Positions 1 to 7,556 of a stretch of DNA of 28,773 nt are shown here, in pieces. A program made the position numbers and the translations under genes. The notes beneath the pieces are model-generated. The model saw only the letters and a list, made by a program, of their open reading frames with translations. It was not told where the DNA came from and did not search any database. Positions within the stretch are counted from its first letter, which is position 1; every line of letters starts with the position of its first letter. The DNA lies in assembly GCA_046590195.1 (NCBI GenBank), contig JBKJTP010000229.1, positions 1 to 28,773 on the forward strand. The letters run 5' to 3'. Source of the DNA: JBKJTP01 sp046590195 (lineage in GTDB: Bacteria > Bacteroidota > Ignavibacteria > Palsa-1295).

Positions 1-55
1 GCGCGCCTTTTTTTGCGTTCTTACCTAAGGGTTTCTTATCTGCTGATCTCGGCAT
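1..55 (-). CDS. 5' end of a gene cut by the window edge, possible pseudouridine synthase
   Basis: An ATG (complement of 53-55) opens a frame that reads to the window edge without a stop: MPRSADKKPLGKNAKKGA. This 18-residue stretch is basic and lysine-rich. It follows scpA and scpB on the same strand, and in many bacteria the gene after scpB is rluB, a 23S rRNA pseudouridine synthase whose N-terminus is often extended and basic. That identity is an inference from gene order and composition only, since no catalytic domain lies inside the window. A palindromic repeat separates it from scpB, so it may have its own promoter. It could also be a chance frame. Confidence 0.35.
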   Translation of the reverse strand, partial: MPRSADKKPLGKNAKKGA

Positions 56-119
56 TCGATTGTATTGTGTTGTGTCTCACGACATGATATAAAAATTGTG
101 TGCTCAGTTTTGCTGACGC

Positions 120-283
120 GTCATCCTGAGCGGAGCCGACCCGAAGCTTTGATGCGCTAGCATCAAACGAAGGGAGGCGGAGTCGAAGGATCTCCCTGAC
201 GCTTGGCTATATGCGGGGAGATCCTTCGACTCCGCTGCATTCACTGCGCTACGCTTCGTTCATTCCGCTTCGCTCAGGATGAC
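120..283. repeat. Palindromic intergenic element A (GTCATCCTGAGCG type)
   Basis: The outer arms GTCATCCTGAGCG (120-132) and its exact reverse complement (271-283) enclose a second perfect 20-bp inverted repeat, 177-196 against 216-235 (GCGGAGTCGAAGGATCTCCC and complement). A small palindrome, TTTGATGC-GCTA-GCATCAAA, sits at 148-167. The element fills the gap between the scpB stop and the next minus-strand gene. An RNA copy from either strand would fold into a long branched hairpin, so it may end or process transcripts. It carries no reading frame that looks real. Confidence 0.85.
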
Positions 284-302
284 ACGAAACGACTTGCACG
301 GT

Positions 303-1364
303 TTACGCCTGCTTCTCGTCCTCGTCTTCGAGTACTTCCTCGGCATCTTCGTCGAAGTCTTCTTCATCCTCATCATCGAAGGCTTCGTCATCCAACTCTT
401 CGATGTCAAGATCATCATCAGCTAGCTCTTCGCCTTCCTCAAGCTCTACGGCATCCCCGGAGGACGTCATTGCATCGACGTCCAATTCGATACCACCAAC
501 GGAAGAGACGTCAGTCTCAACTTCATCTGCGCCTTCGGATGCTTTGGCGCTTGCAAGTAGCTCATCAAGCTCGATGCCTTCTTCGTTCTGCATGCTTGGA
601 TCGACGAACTCGCGGGCAGCTTCATCAAGCGTTGTCGCCTTGACTGACTCTTCCTTCATCAGCTCTTCGAGCTCGCGTGGCTTTGGCAAGTCGCTGACGG
701 AATGCAAGCCGAAGTGGCGCAAAAATTCTGTCGTTGTGCCATAGAGGAGTGGGCGGCCAACAGACTCGGAGCGGCCAGTGATCGTGATAAGATTCTTCTC
801 CAGCAGCGACTTCAGCACTTCATCGCAGTTCACCCCGCGGATGTTCTCGACATCCTGCTTTGACACAGGCTGCTTATACGCAATGATCGCAAGCGACTCG
901 AGCGATGCACCAGACAAACGGCGGCGCGACTTCTCCTTGAAGAGACGCGAGACATACTCTGCATATTCCGAACGCGTTGCGAACTGATATCCACCAGCGA
1001 TCTCAACGATGCGATAAGGGCGAGTGGTCTCTTCCAGTTCTGCGTTGAGCTGCTCGACTGCTGCGTAGATCGTAGTCAACTCGATCAACTGCTTCTTCTT
1101 GCGTGCCTGTCGCGGCTTCTTTGTTGACTCAGCCTGCTCGACTTCACCAGCCTCTTCGCCAGTCAGCGACTCAGCCAGTTCTGCCGCATCCTGCACGTCA
1201 GCGTTAGCATCTGCAACTGCATCATCGTTCACATCTGTCTTCGGCACTTCTTCGCCGAGGATGAGCAAGCGCAATGTCTGTGCAGGCAGCGGCTCATCGC
1301 TTGCGAAGAGAAGCGCTTCGATGACGGGTGCTAGTGCTTCGGATGAATTATAATCGAGACTCAT
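303..1364 (-). CDS. scpB: Segregation and condensation protein B (ScpB)
   Basis: ScpB is the winged-helix kleisin partner that works with ScpA and SMC in the bacterial condensin complex. The conserved core is clear: IEALLFASDEPL near residues 15-26, then YRIVEIAGGYQFATR (117-131), LSGASLESLAIIAYKQPVSK (150-169) and GRPLLYGTTTEFLRHFGL (203-220). The protein is 353 residues, well above the usual 180-250. Two additions explain this: a charged, low-complexity insert at about 42-92 inside the first winged helix, acidic then basic (TKKPRQARKKK), and an acidic tail from about 260 to the end, extremely rich in Asp and Glu. It starts 35 bp after the scpA stop on the same strand, so they form an operon. 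The ATG at 1364 is the natural start. Identification is firm; the role of the tail is unknown. Confidence 0.95.
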   Translation of the reverse strand: MSLDYNSSEALAPVIEALLFASDEPLPAQTLRLLILGEEVPKTDVNDDAVADANADVQDAAELAESLTGEEAGEVEQAESTKKPRQARKKKQLIELTTIYAAVEQLNAELEETTRPYRIVEIAGGYQFATRSEYAEYVSRLFKEKSRRRLSGASLESLAIIAYKQPVSKQDVENIRGVNCDEVLKSLLEKNLITITGRSESVGRPLLYGTTTEFLRHFGLHSVSDLPKPRELEELMKEESVKATTLDEAAREFVDPSMQNEEGIELDELLASAKASEGADEVETDVSSVGGIELDVDAMTSSGDAVELEEGEELADDDLDIEELDDEAFDDEDEEDFDEDAEEVLEDEDEKQA

Positions 1365-1399
1365 GTCGAGAAAGGGACTTAAACTTTTTAGACTAGCGC

Positions 1400-2182
1400 T
1401 TATGGCTTGAACAGGATGATCTCATCGAATGCCTCATGCTGGCGTAGTGCCACGAGCCGATTACGTACGAGATCAAGGATCGCGATGAACGTCACAGCGA
1501 TGCGAAGACGGACGGAGGTCGACAGGTTATCGAGATCGGTGCCGGTGTCGCCGATGAACTCAGCGAAGAGCTCAGAGAAATTCAGCTCACCACGAAGCGA
1601 AACGCTTGCGAGAATGATCTCACTCTGCTCTTCAACAGAGACCGGGATCATCTCAACATCATGCGTACGCTTGATGCGTGGCGCGCGCTCCATTGCGCGC
1701 TTGAACGCATTGAGCAAATGGAAGAGCGTAACGTTCTGCAACAGATTCTCTTCCTGCTCTTCGCGTGTGACGGTCTTATCGTCGCCCTTAAAAAACTGTC
1801 GGAAATATACCTTCTTCTGCTCGACGGACATCACCGAAAGCTCCTCGCTCATCTCCTTAAAGCGGCGATATTCGAGCAAGCGGCGTACGAGATCCGCACG
1901 TGGATCATCCTCTTCAGCACCATCCGGACGCTCTTCGCGAGGCAGCAACATCTTCGCCTTGATCTGGCAAAGCTCTGCCGCAACGACGATGAATTCGCCG
2001 GCGATCTCAAGATCGAGCTGCTGCATCAGTCGGACGTAATCCAGGAATTCCTGGGTGATCGTCATGATCGGGATGTCGTAGACATCCAGCTCATCTCGTT
2101 TAATAAAGAAGAGCAGAAGATCGAGCGGACCCTCGAACTTGGAAAGGCGGACCTTATAGCTTTGTGTCGGGAAAAACTCCAT
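1400..2182 (-). CDS. scpA: Segregation and condensation protein A (ScpA)
   Basis: ScpA is the kleisin subunit that bridges the SMC heads in the cytoplasmic chromosome-condensing complex. The N-terminal signature is clear: YKVRLSKFEGPLDLLLFFIK (residues 9-28), then DIPIMTITQEFLDYV and GEFIVVAAELCQIKAKMLLP. The middle is charged and probably helical, and the C-terminal winged-helix part (FSELFAEF...VTFIAILDLVRNRLV) is present. At 260 residues the length is normal. It leads the operon scpA-scpB. The ATG at 2182 overlaps the TGA of a short upstream frame as TGATG; whether that frame is real is doubtful. Start and identity are otherwise clear. Confidence 0.96.
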   Translation of the reverse strand: MEFFPTQSYKVRLSKFEGPLDLLLFFIKRDELDVYDIPIMTITQEFLDYVRLMQQLDLEIAGEFIVVAAELCQIKAKMLLPREERPDGAEEDDPRADLVRRLLEYRRFKEMSEELSVMSVEQKKVYFRQFFKGDDKTVTREEQEENLLQNVTLFHLLNAFKRAMERAPRIKRTHDVEMIPVSVEEQSEIILASVSLRGELNFSELFAEFIGDTGTDLDNLSTSVRLRIAVTFIAILDLVRNRLVALRQHEAFDEIILFKP

Positions 2183-2611
2183 CAGGGGGTCTGGGACTCA
2201 GGGGGTGGCCGCAGCAGAAAGCTGGTGCCCATTACGATCAGGGCAAAGATACGGCTAAAATCGCCAAAATGGACAGTCCAGATCGATAATTTATGCCGGA
2301 ATTGCGGCTTCAAAAGCCCAGGCAGGAGGGATAGATTCCGGGTAAGAGGAGCGGGATTTAGCCGTAGGGCCACATCGCAATGTGGCCGGTTGCGGCCAAA
2401 GGACTTACGCACACGCAAAGGCCGCCTCGTGAAACGAATGAGCCGGCACGAGCCATCCCATCCATGCAGCACTGCCAGGTTGAGGAAGCCTTCAGCGCTC
2501 GCGTCCGCGGCCACATTGCGATGTGGCCCTACGGGTGAATGCGCTTCATGGCAGCCTATGGCATACCATTTCATGTTAATGAAGCGCATTCAACATTTTC
2601 CAGTCATACTC
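2183..2611. other. 429-bp divergent intergenic region between scpA and the LysM gene
   Basis: This stretch must hold the promoters for the scpAB operon (leftward) and the LysM/lipoprotein pair (rightward), but I cannot point to convincing promoter boxes. Its right-hand half is occupied by palindromic element B. The leftward frame that crosses it (135 codons, ending at scpA) reads through both arms of the repeat and has no family resemblance, so I treat it as non-coding. Confidence 0.5.
2362..2534. repeat. Palindromic intergenic element B, copy 1
   Basis: Perfect 27-bp terminal inverted repeats lie at 2362-2388 and 2508-2534. Each arm holds its own hairpin, GGCCACAT-CGCA-ATGTGGCC. The interior of about 120 bp is not a clean palindrome. 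The same ends occur at 28571-28736 with a different interior. No reading frame in the interior is convincing. Confidence 0.9.
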
Positions 2612-2887
2612 ATGGACCAGAACAACAACCAAAAGCCCGACTTTTCAAACGTCACGGGCGGCATTGGCGACGCGGCAAAGGCCGGAGTCGAGCCGGTGCG
2701 CTCGCAAGAGCCGAAAACCTATACCGTCCAATCGGGCGATAGCCTCTCCAAGATCGCGAAGCATTTTTATGGCGATGCCAATCAGTGGCGCCAGATCTTC
2801 GAAGCAAACAAGGACACGATCAAGGATCCTGACATGATCCACCCCGGGCAAGAGCTCACGATCCCTGAATCACCTTCTAACGATTAA
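2612..2887 (+). CDS. Small LysM-domain protein
   Basis: This 91-residue protein has a polar N-terminal stretch of about 35 residues with no signal peptide, then one LysM domain at about 36-84: KTYTVQSGDSLSKIAKHFYG, followed by NQWRQIFEANKDTI and IHPGQELTIP. LysM domains bind N-acetylglucosamine in peptidoglycan. Single-LysM proteins without a signal, such as E. coli YgaU, occur in the cytoplasm or periplasm and their roles vary. I chose the ATG at 2612 because a longer open frame upstream runs antisense through scpA and has no family resemblance. The next gene, a lipoprotein, starts 5 bp after the stop, so they are probably co-transcribed. LysM assignment is sure; function is not. Confidence 0.88.
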   Translation: MDQNNNQKPDFSNVTGGIGDAAKAGVEPVRSQEPKTYTVQSGDSLSKIAKHFYGDANQWRQIFEANKDTIKDPDMIHPGQELTIPESPSND

Positions 2888-2892
2888 CTCAA

Positions 2893-3330
2893 ATGAAACT
2901 ACGTTTACTGATTTTCTCCATGGTCGCGCTGAGCTTCGTTGCTGGCTGCAAGAAGAAGGAAGAGCCGACCGCGACAACGACAACTATTAGTACGCAGGCA
3001 ACACCGGCTGTAACGACGCTCACAATGGCGAGTAAGGTCGATGGCGGTAACAATCCAGCCAACTCTACAACGACATTCGCAAAGACCGATACGATCTGGG
3101 CTGTTGCTGATCTCACTGGGACAGCGACCGGGACTCCTGTAGAATCGCGCTGGTTTCATACGACGTCGAACGAGCAGATCAACTCGAACACCGTCACCAC
3201 CACAAGCCCAGGCGAGCACCGCCTGCCGTTCTTCATCAGTAAGCCAGATGGCTGGCCTGTTGGAGATTACCGCGTTGACATCCTGATCAATGGTAATGTG
3301 ATGAAGAGCTCGACGTTTCAGGTGCAGTAA
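2893..3330 (+). CDS. Small lipoprotein of unknown function
   Basis: The protein is 145 residues. A lipoprotein signal (MKLRLLIFSMVALSFVAGC) has a clear lipobox VAGC with the acylated Cys at 19, followed by a Lys/Glu patch and a Thr-rich linker (TATTTTISTQATPAVTTLT). The rest looks like one beta-sandwich: TDTIWAVADLTG, ESRWFHTTS, LPFFISKPDGWPVGDYRVDI, then MKSSTFQV at the end. The pattern of a final strand after PVGDYRVDILING resembles Ig-like or carbohydrate-binding folds seen in secreted Bacteroidota proteins, but I cannot name a family. It sits 5 bp after the LysM gene, which hints at a shared envelope role. Confidence 0.8.
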   Translation: MKLRLLIFSMVALSFVAGCKKKEEPTATTTTISTQATPAVTTLTMASKVDGGNNPANSTTTFAKTDTIWAVADLTGTATGTPVESRWFHTTSNEQINSNTVTTTSPGEHRLPFFISKPDGWPVGDYRVDILINGNVMKSSTFQVQ

Positions 3331-3371
3331 ACAGAAGTGTCTTAACGACGAGCATCGTCTCGCCGCGACCT

Positions 3372-3544
3372 ATCCCCCTCCGCCCTTCGGGCACCTCCCC
3401 CTTTTCAAGGGGGAGGATCGTTTTAAAGAGATGTTGATCGACTCATAGTGTCTTCGATCAGCACAAATTTTTCGGATCAAGTACACATTCTCAAATGATC
3501 CTCCACCTCGAAGAGGGGGAGGTGCCCGAAGGGCGGAGGGGGAT
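3372..3544. repeat. Palindromic intergenic element C (CCTCCGCCCTTCGGGCACCT type)
   Basis: Perfect 30-bp terminal inverted repeats lie at 3372-3401 and 3515-3544. Inside the left end, CCCCCTT and AAGGGGG (3397-3413) form a further hairpin, and GATCCTCC near 3498-3505 mirrors GGAGGATC near 3411-3418, so the fold is nested. The middle is AT-rich. The element fills most of the 306-bp gap between the lipoprotein and the DnaJ-like gene; after it come only AT-rich direct repeats of the type CTTAATTCTT (about 3593-3618). Confidence 0.9.
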
Positions 3545-3636
3545 TCCCCGAGCGGAATCGAATCTCCATCCACCACCCATTGTTCTCTCATTCTTAATTC
3601 TTATCTCTTAATTCTTCATTACCCCGACCCCACCGC

Positions 3637-4584
3637 GTGGCCGTACAATTCCAGGACTATTACGAGATCTTAGGCGTAGCGAAAACAGCGACGGCCGACG
3701 AGATCAAGAAGGCGTTTCGCAAGCTCGCGCGGCAGCATCATCCAGATGTCAATCAGGGAGATAAGTCGTCGGAAGAGAAATTCAAGAAGATCAACGAGGC
3801 GTACGAAGTACTCTCGGATCCGGACAAGCGCCGCAAGTACGATCAGTTCGGTCAGAACTGGAAGGGCGGTGCGCCGCCGCCCAATTGGGGAGAGCAGGGA
3901 CAACCTGGCGGCGGTGGTGGATACGGCGGCGGGGGATTCCGCTACACAACTACTGGTGGCGATTACGATAGCAATTTCTCCGACTTCTTCCAGCAGTTCT
4001 TCGGCACGAGCGGCACGGGCTTCGGACAGCAGCGCGCGAACCGCCCGGGCTTTCGTCAGCGCGGACAAGATATCGAAGCAGAACTTCCGGTCACGATCGA
4101 AGAAGCGTTTAGCGGTGCATCGAAGCAGTTCTCCATTCGCCGCAGCGACGGCACGAAGACCTATAAAGTAAAGATACCCGCTGGCTCATTCCGTGGCAAG
4201 CAGATAAGGCTTGCCGGACAAGGCGAGCCGCATCAATCGCAAGCGGGTGATCTGATCCTGACGCTAAACTACGCGCCGCACAAGATGTACGATGAGGAAG
4301 ATGGCGATCTCTACGCCGAACTTCCGATCGCGCCATGGGAAGCTGCTTTGGGTGCCAAGGTACCGTTCACAACGCTTGATGGCGAAGTCCGCCTGACGAT
4401 CCCTGCTGGCTCACAGAACGGACTCCGTCTCCGTCTCGCCGGACGCGGCGCCCACCGCGCCAACGGCTCTCGCGGCGATCTCTTCGCCGTCGTCGAGATC
4501 GAGACCCCAACAACGCTTACCACCGAAGAACGCGAGCTTTGGGAGAAGTTGCAGGCGACGAGTAAGTTCGATCCACGCAGCTAA
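3637..4584 (+). CDS. CbpA-like J-domain co-chaperone (DnaJ without zinc finger)
   Basis: This 315-residue cytoplasmic co-chaperone should stimulate the ATPase of DnaK. The J-domain covers residues 6-72 and includes the HPD motif at 35-37 (ARQHHPDVNQ). A Gly-rich linker follows at about 76-108 and a Phe-rich stretch at 109-130. The C-terminal substrate-binding domains run from about 144 (GQDIEAELPVTIEEAFSG) to 292. The Cys-rich zinc-finger domain of classical DnaJ is absent, which places it with CbpA. The start is GTG at 3637, directly before VQFQDYYEILGV; I see no better start. No hspR- or cbpM-like regulator is adjacent, which differs from many cbpA loci. A strong hairpin follows the stop. 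Confidence 0.93.
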   Translation: MAVQFQDYYEILGVAKTATADEIKKAFRKLARQHHPDVNQGDKSSEEKFKKINEAYEVLSDPDKRRKYDQFGQNWKGGAPPPNWGEQGQPGGGGGYGGGGFRYTTTGGDYDSNFSDFFQQFFGTSGTGFGQQRANRPGFRQRGQDIEAELPVTIEEAFSGASKQFSIRRSDGTKTYKVKIPAGSFRGKQIRLAGQGEPHQSQAGDLILTLNYAPHKMYDEEDGDLYAELPIAPWEAALGAKVPFTTLDGEVRLTIPAGSQNGLRLRLAGRGAHRANGSRGDLFAVVEIETPTTLTTEERELWEKLQATSKFDPRS

Positions 4585-4624
4585 GTGTAGCACATGCTTC
4601 AGCTTGTGCGAGTGTAACTTCTTT

Positions 4625-4657
4625 AGAAATGCAGAGTTGTTAAGACTCTGCATTTCT
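4625..4657 (+). terminator. Hairpin after the CbpA-like gene
   Basis: AGAAATGCAGAGT (4625-4637) and its exact complement ACTCTGCATTTCT (4645-4657) form a perfect 13-bp stem with a 7-nt loop. The U-tract behind it is poor (GTTTG). The stem ends only 11 bp before the ATG at 4669, so it may also affect translation of the next gene. Confidence 0.65.
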
Positions 4658-4668
4658 GTTTGATACTG

Positions 4669-6174
4669 ATGATCAAGGCGCTTTCGTTTGTCCTGTTGTT
4701 TTTGATGATAACCTCCGATGCGTTCGCTCAGCGTCACGTCGGGCCGGGGCAACAATTCCCCGACCTTCCGGCGGCGGCACGGGCGAGGGCGATATTGCCG
4801 GGGGACACGGTGTATATTCATGCGGGGACGTATCGCAATTCGACGCAGTACATCGATAGCTTGATCGGACGGCCGGATGCGTGGATCACGATCCGCCCGT
4901 TCGAGAATGATTCGGTCTCGATCAACGAGCAGTACACTTTTAGTCGAGCGCAGTATGTGCGGGTGCAAGGTCTGAATTTCTACGGCAATGATGCAACGCA
5001 GACGACACGTGTTTATCATCAGCTCCATTTTGATTATCAGTACGATTGCTTTAATGCGATCCATGATATCATCATAGAGAACTGCAAATTCCTCGACTTG
5101 AATAACACCGGCAAGCAGGGCTCCGGCGCGATGCTGAAGTTCACGGGCGTCGATCGCTTTCTCGTCGAGAACTGCATTTTCCGCAACGGCATCAACATGG
5201 CGGATGGCATCAGCATGAACGGTAACCGCAACGGAGTCATCCGCAAGTGTACGTTCGAGGATCTCTCGCTCTTTGGCTCGCACTGCAAAGGCGGCTCGAA
5301 GAATATTCTCTATGAGCGGAATATGTTCATCGATTGCGCGGATGCGGGTATTGAGGTCGGCGGCGATACAGGGCCGGAGTTCTTCTGTCCGATGGCCGCG
5401 CCGTGGGAAGCGGATAGCATTGCGGTGTATGCGAATATCTTTATTGGCGGCAAGACCGGCGTGCGTCTGGCAGGTTGCACGAACTCCGAGATCTACAACA
5501 ACACGTTCTTTAAGCAGAAGCAATTTGCGTTTCGATCGCTGAACGCAAGCTCGCGCGCACAGCTCGATAATAATCGCATCGCGAATAACATCTTCTCGAC
5601 CGATGCAGCCTTCGGGCTCTATCTGAATGCGTCGGCTAGCTTCGATTACTCGACGCATTACTTCACGAATAATCTCTTCCACGATTACCGGAATCCGAAA
5701 CCCGCGCAGATCAATTGGTCGGAGATGCCTGGCGTGCAGGTTGTAGGTACGATCATTGCTGATCCGATGTTTGCTGATACAGCGAAGCGCGACTTTTCAT
5801 TGCGCAAGGGTAGTCCAGCGGTTGGTGCAGGTGTATTGCTTGCAGAGCCTGTGACTGATCATGATGACAAGCCATACGTGATCCCGCGCTCGATCGGTGC
5901 ATCGGAAGGTGGCATACAGCTAAAGGTTGGAGCGCAACACAAATCAACACAATTGCGCATCTCGCCAAATCCTGTGCTGGATGTTCTCGCCATCGATCTC
6001 GGCGACGAGCAGATCAAGACTCTAGAAGTATATAGTGTTGCAGGAATGAGGATGCTCTCAGTGCCTAGATCGACATCGATCCGTGTCGCCGATGTGGCAG
6101 CAGGAAATTATGTGCTAGTCGCGCGCGATGCTGCTGGTGAAGTGATCGCAACCGTGAGCTTCATCAAGCTCTAG
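4669..6174 (+). CDS. Secreted right-handed beta-helix protein with T9SS sorting domain
   Basis: This protein is 501 residues from the ATG at 4669; a TTG three codons earlier is possible but less likely. The signal peptide is MIKALSFVLLFLMITSDAFA, cut before Gln. The body shows repeated short strands typical of a parallel beta-helix: PGDTVYIHAGTYRN, WITIRPFENDSVSI, VRVQGLNFYGND, DIIIENCKFLDL, FLVENCIFRNGI, GVIRKCTFEDLS, NILYERNMFIDC, SIAVYANIFIGG, SEIYNNTFF. Such folds are common in polysaccharide lyases, but I see no defined catalytic set. The last 75 residues (LRISPNPVLDVLAIDL... to VATVSFIKL-like end) form a type A T9SS sorting domain, so the protein is predicted to reach the cell surface or medium through the type IX system. 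Substrate unknown. Confidence 0.88.
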   Translation: MIKALSFVLLFLMITSDAFAQRHVGPGQQFPDLPAAARARAILPGDTVYIHAGTYRNSTQYIDSLIGRPDAWITIRPFENDSVSINEQYTFSRAQYVRVQGLNFYGNDATQTTRVYHQLHFDYQYDCFNAIHDIIIENCKFLDLNNTGKQGSGAMLKFTGVDRFLVENCIFRNGINMADGISMNGNRNGVIRKCTFEDLSLFGSHCKGGSKNILYERNMFIDCADAGIEVGGDTGPEFFCPMAAPWEADSIAVYANIFIGGKTGVRLAGCTNSEIYNNTFFKQKQFAFRSLNASSRAQLDNNRIANNIFSTDAAFGLYLNASASFDYSTHYFTNNLFHDYRNPKPAQINWSEMPGVQVVGTIIADPMFADTAKRDFSLRKGSPAVGAGVLLAEPVTDHDDKPYVIPRSIGASEGGIQLKVGAQHKSTQLRISPNPVLDVLAIDLGDEQIKTLEVYSVAGMRMLSVPRSTSIRVADVAAGNYVLVARDAAGEVIATVSFIKL

Positions 6175-6185
6175 CGCAATGAATC

Positions 6186-6438
6186 GTAGAGACGCGCTAC
6201 AGCGCGTCTCATGGTACTCGGGGATGTGACGCATTTCGTTTGTGGCAGCGGTGGTGGGGACTAGAGTCTGCGGCATTTGCCAACATCCCAGAGGCGCGCT
6301 GTAGCGCGTCTCTACGGGTTACGGTGTATATTCGTGTGGGGAAGCGAGCGCATCAAGATTTGTGGCAGCAGAGGTGGGGACGAGCAACTGTGGCATTTGC
6401 CAACATCCCAGAGACGCGCTGTAGCGCGTCTCTACGGG
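6186..6438. repeat. GAGACGCGCT palindromes and a 120-bp-spaced direct repeat (element D)
   Basis: Three copies of a short palindrome, GAGACGCGCT-N2-AGCGCGTCTC, sit at 6189-6210, 6291-6312 (one base changed) and 6411-6432. The second and third lie in a direct repeat of about 78 bp, 6241-6318 and 6361-6438, that shares TGTGGCAGC, CATTTGCCAACATCCCAGAG and the palindrome followed by TACGGG. The region fills the gap between two convergent genes, so the hairpins may act as terminators for both. The last copy runs into murB and supplies its stop codon. Confidence 0.88.
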
Positions 6439-7556
6439 GTATAACGCGCTAGCTCTTCCTCATTAAATCCATACTCTCGCAGATCATCTGCAGTGAAGCC
6501 GATGAACTCGGGCTCGGTGTAGAGATGTAGCCCGGTCTTCTCGCGCACAAAGCCGCGTACTTCCTTCACGAGCGATAGCACTTCGTGTGCGGTAGCATTG
6601 CCATTCTTGTTCAGCACCACGACTGGCTGCGTTGGATTGAGCTGCACATTGCCCATCGTAAAGCCCTTTAGCTCGCAGACCTCCATGATAAAGGCGCTCG
6701 GTATCTTGATGCCTTCGGCAGTCGGAAACTTCTGGCGCATCTGTTCGAGCCGCTCAACATGCTGCGGCATGTTACTACGAAAATGTTCGAGCAGATCATT
6801 GTATTGCGCTTGATCGATCACCGAGTTCTTGAAGAAGGAGCCGGCGTTACCTTCGACCGATTCATCGGGGAAGGGAAACTTCGCATCGCGAATCTCTTTG
6901 ATCGCCTGGCGAATTTCGGCGATGGCAGGAGACTCGATCCCCTCAAAGCGTTTCTTCACATCGGGATAGCCAATGTTCGGGTGCGGCACGCGGCTGAGTT
7001 TAAGCGTCGTGTTGAGAATGACATATCGGCCTTTCTCTGTCGTGTTGAAGATACTTTTGCGATAGGAGAAGTGGCAGTCCGCAGCGTTCAATACTTTGAA
7101 CGAATTCTCCTTCAGATCGAACACCTCTACTTCAACAACAACATCTTTCGCCTCCGGACCATACGCGCCTACATTCTGCACTGCGAAGGCGCCCATGCGG
7201 CCAGGGATACGAGAGAGATTTTCGATACCCCATAGCTCGCGATCGACTGCATAGCGCACGACGTCATCCCAGACCTCGCCCGAGCCGACACGCAGCAACA
7301 CATCTGTCTCGCCTGCGTCCTGTTCCTCGATGCCCTTGTTGCTGATGTGAGCGATAAGCCCATCGTACCCGCGATCACTTACGAGCATATTGCTACCGCC
7401 GCCTAGCACGAGCAACGGCAGTTCTTGCGCCTGTGCCTGCGAGATGAGTTCGGGCAGTTGCTGCGGATGCGTGAGTTCAGCGAACGCTGTTGCCGGACCA
7501 CCGATCTTGAACGTTGTGAATTTCTTGAGCGGTACGCCGAAGCTGATGTTGGTCAT
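6432..7556 (-). CDS. murB: UDP-N-acetylenolpyruvoylglucosamine reductase MurB
   Basis: MurB is the flavoenzyme that reduces UDP-GlcNAc-enolpyruvate to UDP-MurNAc with NADPH in cytoplasmic peptidoglycan precursor synthesis. Over 374 residues the FAD-binding part has TFKIGGPA (15-22), LGGGSNMLVSDRG (51-63) and SRIPGRMGAFAVQNVGAYG (115-133). The substrate and catalytic part has FSYRKSIF (163-170), NAGSFFKN (237-244, with the proton-donating Ser at about 240) and the final LYTEPEFIGF (345-354). The layout resembles the longer E. coli-type enzyme. Its ATG overlaps the TGA of the upstream gene (ATGA), so translation is coupled. The stop codon lies inside a repeat copy, so the last few residues (RYTP) may differ from relatives. 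Confidence 0.96.
   Translation of the reverse strand: MTNISFGVPLKKFTTFKIGGPATAFAELTHPQQLPELISQAQAQELPLLVLGGGSNMLVSDRGYDGLIAHISNKGIEEQDAGETDVLLRVGSGEVWDDVVRYAVDRELWGIENLSRIPGRMGAFAVQNVGAYGPEAKDVVVEVEVFDLKENSFKVLNAADCHFSYRKSIFNTTEKGRYVILNTTLKLSRVPHPNIGYPDVKKRFEGIESPAIAEIRQAIKEIRDAKFPFPDESVEGNAGSFFKNSVIDQAQYNDLLEHFRSNMPQHVERLEQMRQKFPTAEGIKIPSAFIMEVCELKGFTMGNVQLNPTQPVVVLNKNGNATAHEVLSLVKEVRGFVREKTGLHLYTEPEFIGFTADDLREYGFNEEELARYTP

Noticed and set aside
2182..2589. A 135-codon minus-strand gene before scpA
   Set aside because: It reads through both arms of repeat B; its VGPHRNVA stretch is a translation of the repeat and recurs in the frame at 28533-28751.
1661..2887. A 408-codon plus-strand gene ending in LysM
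   Set aside because: The first 317 codons run antisense through scpA and across repeat B. The LysM protein starts at 2612.
4411..5682. A long minus-strand frame (423 codons)
   Set aside because: It lies opposite two convincing plus-strand genes (CbpA-like and beta-helix) and shows no motif.
6186..6438. A short CRISPR array from three regularly spaced palindromes
   Set aside because: Spacing is about 100-120 bp, the spacer parts are themselves repeated, and there are no cas genes.
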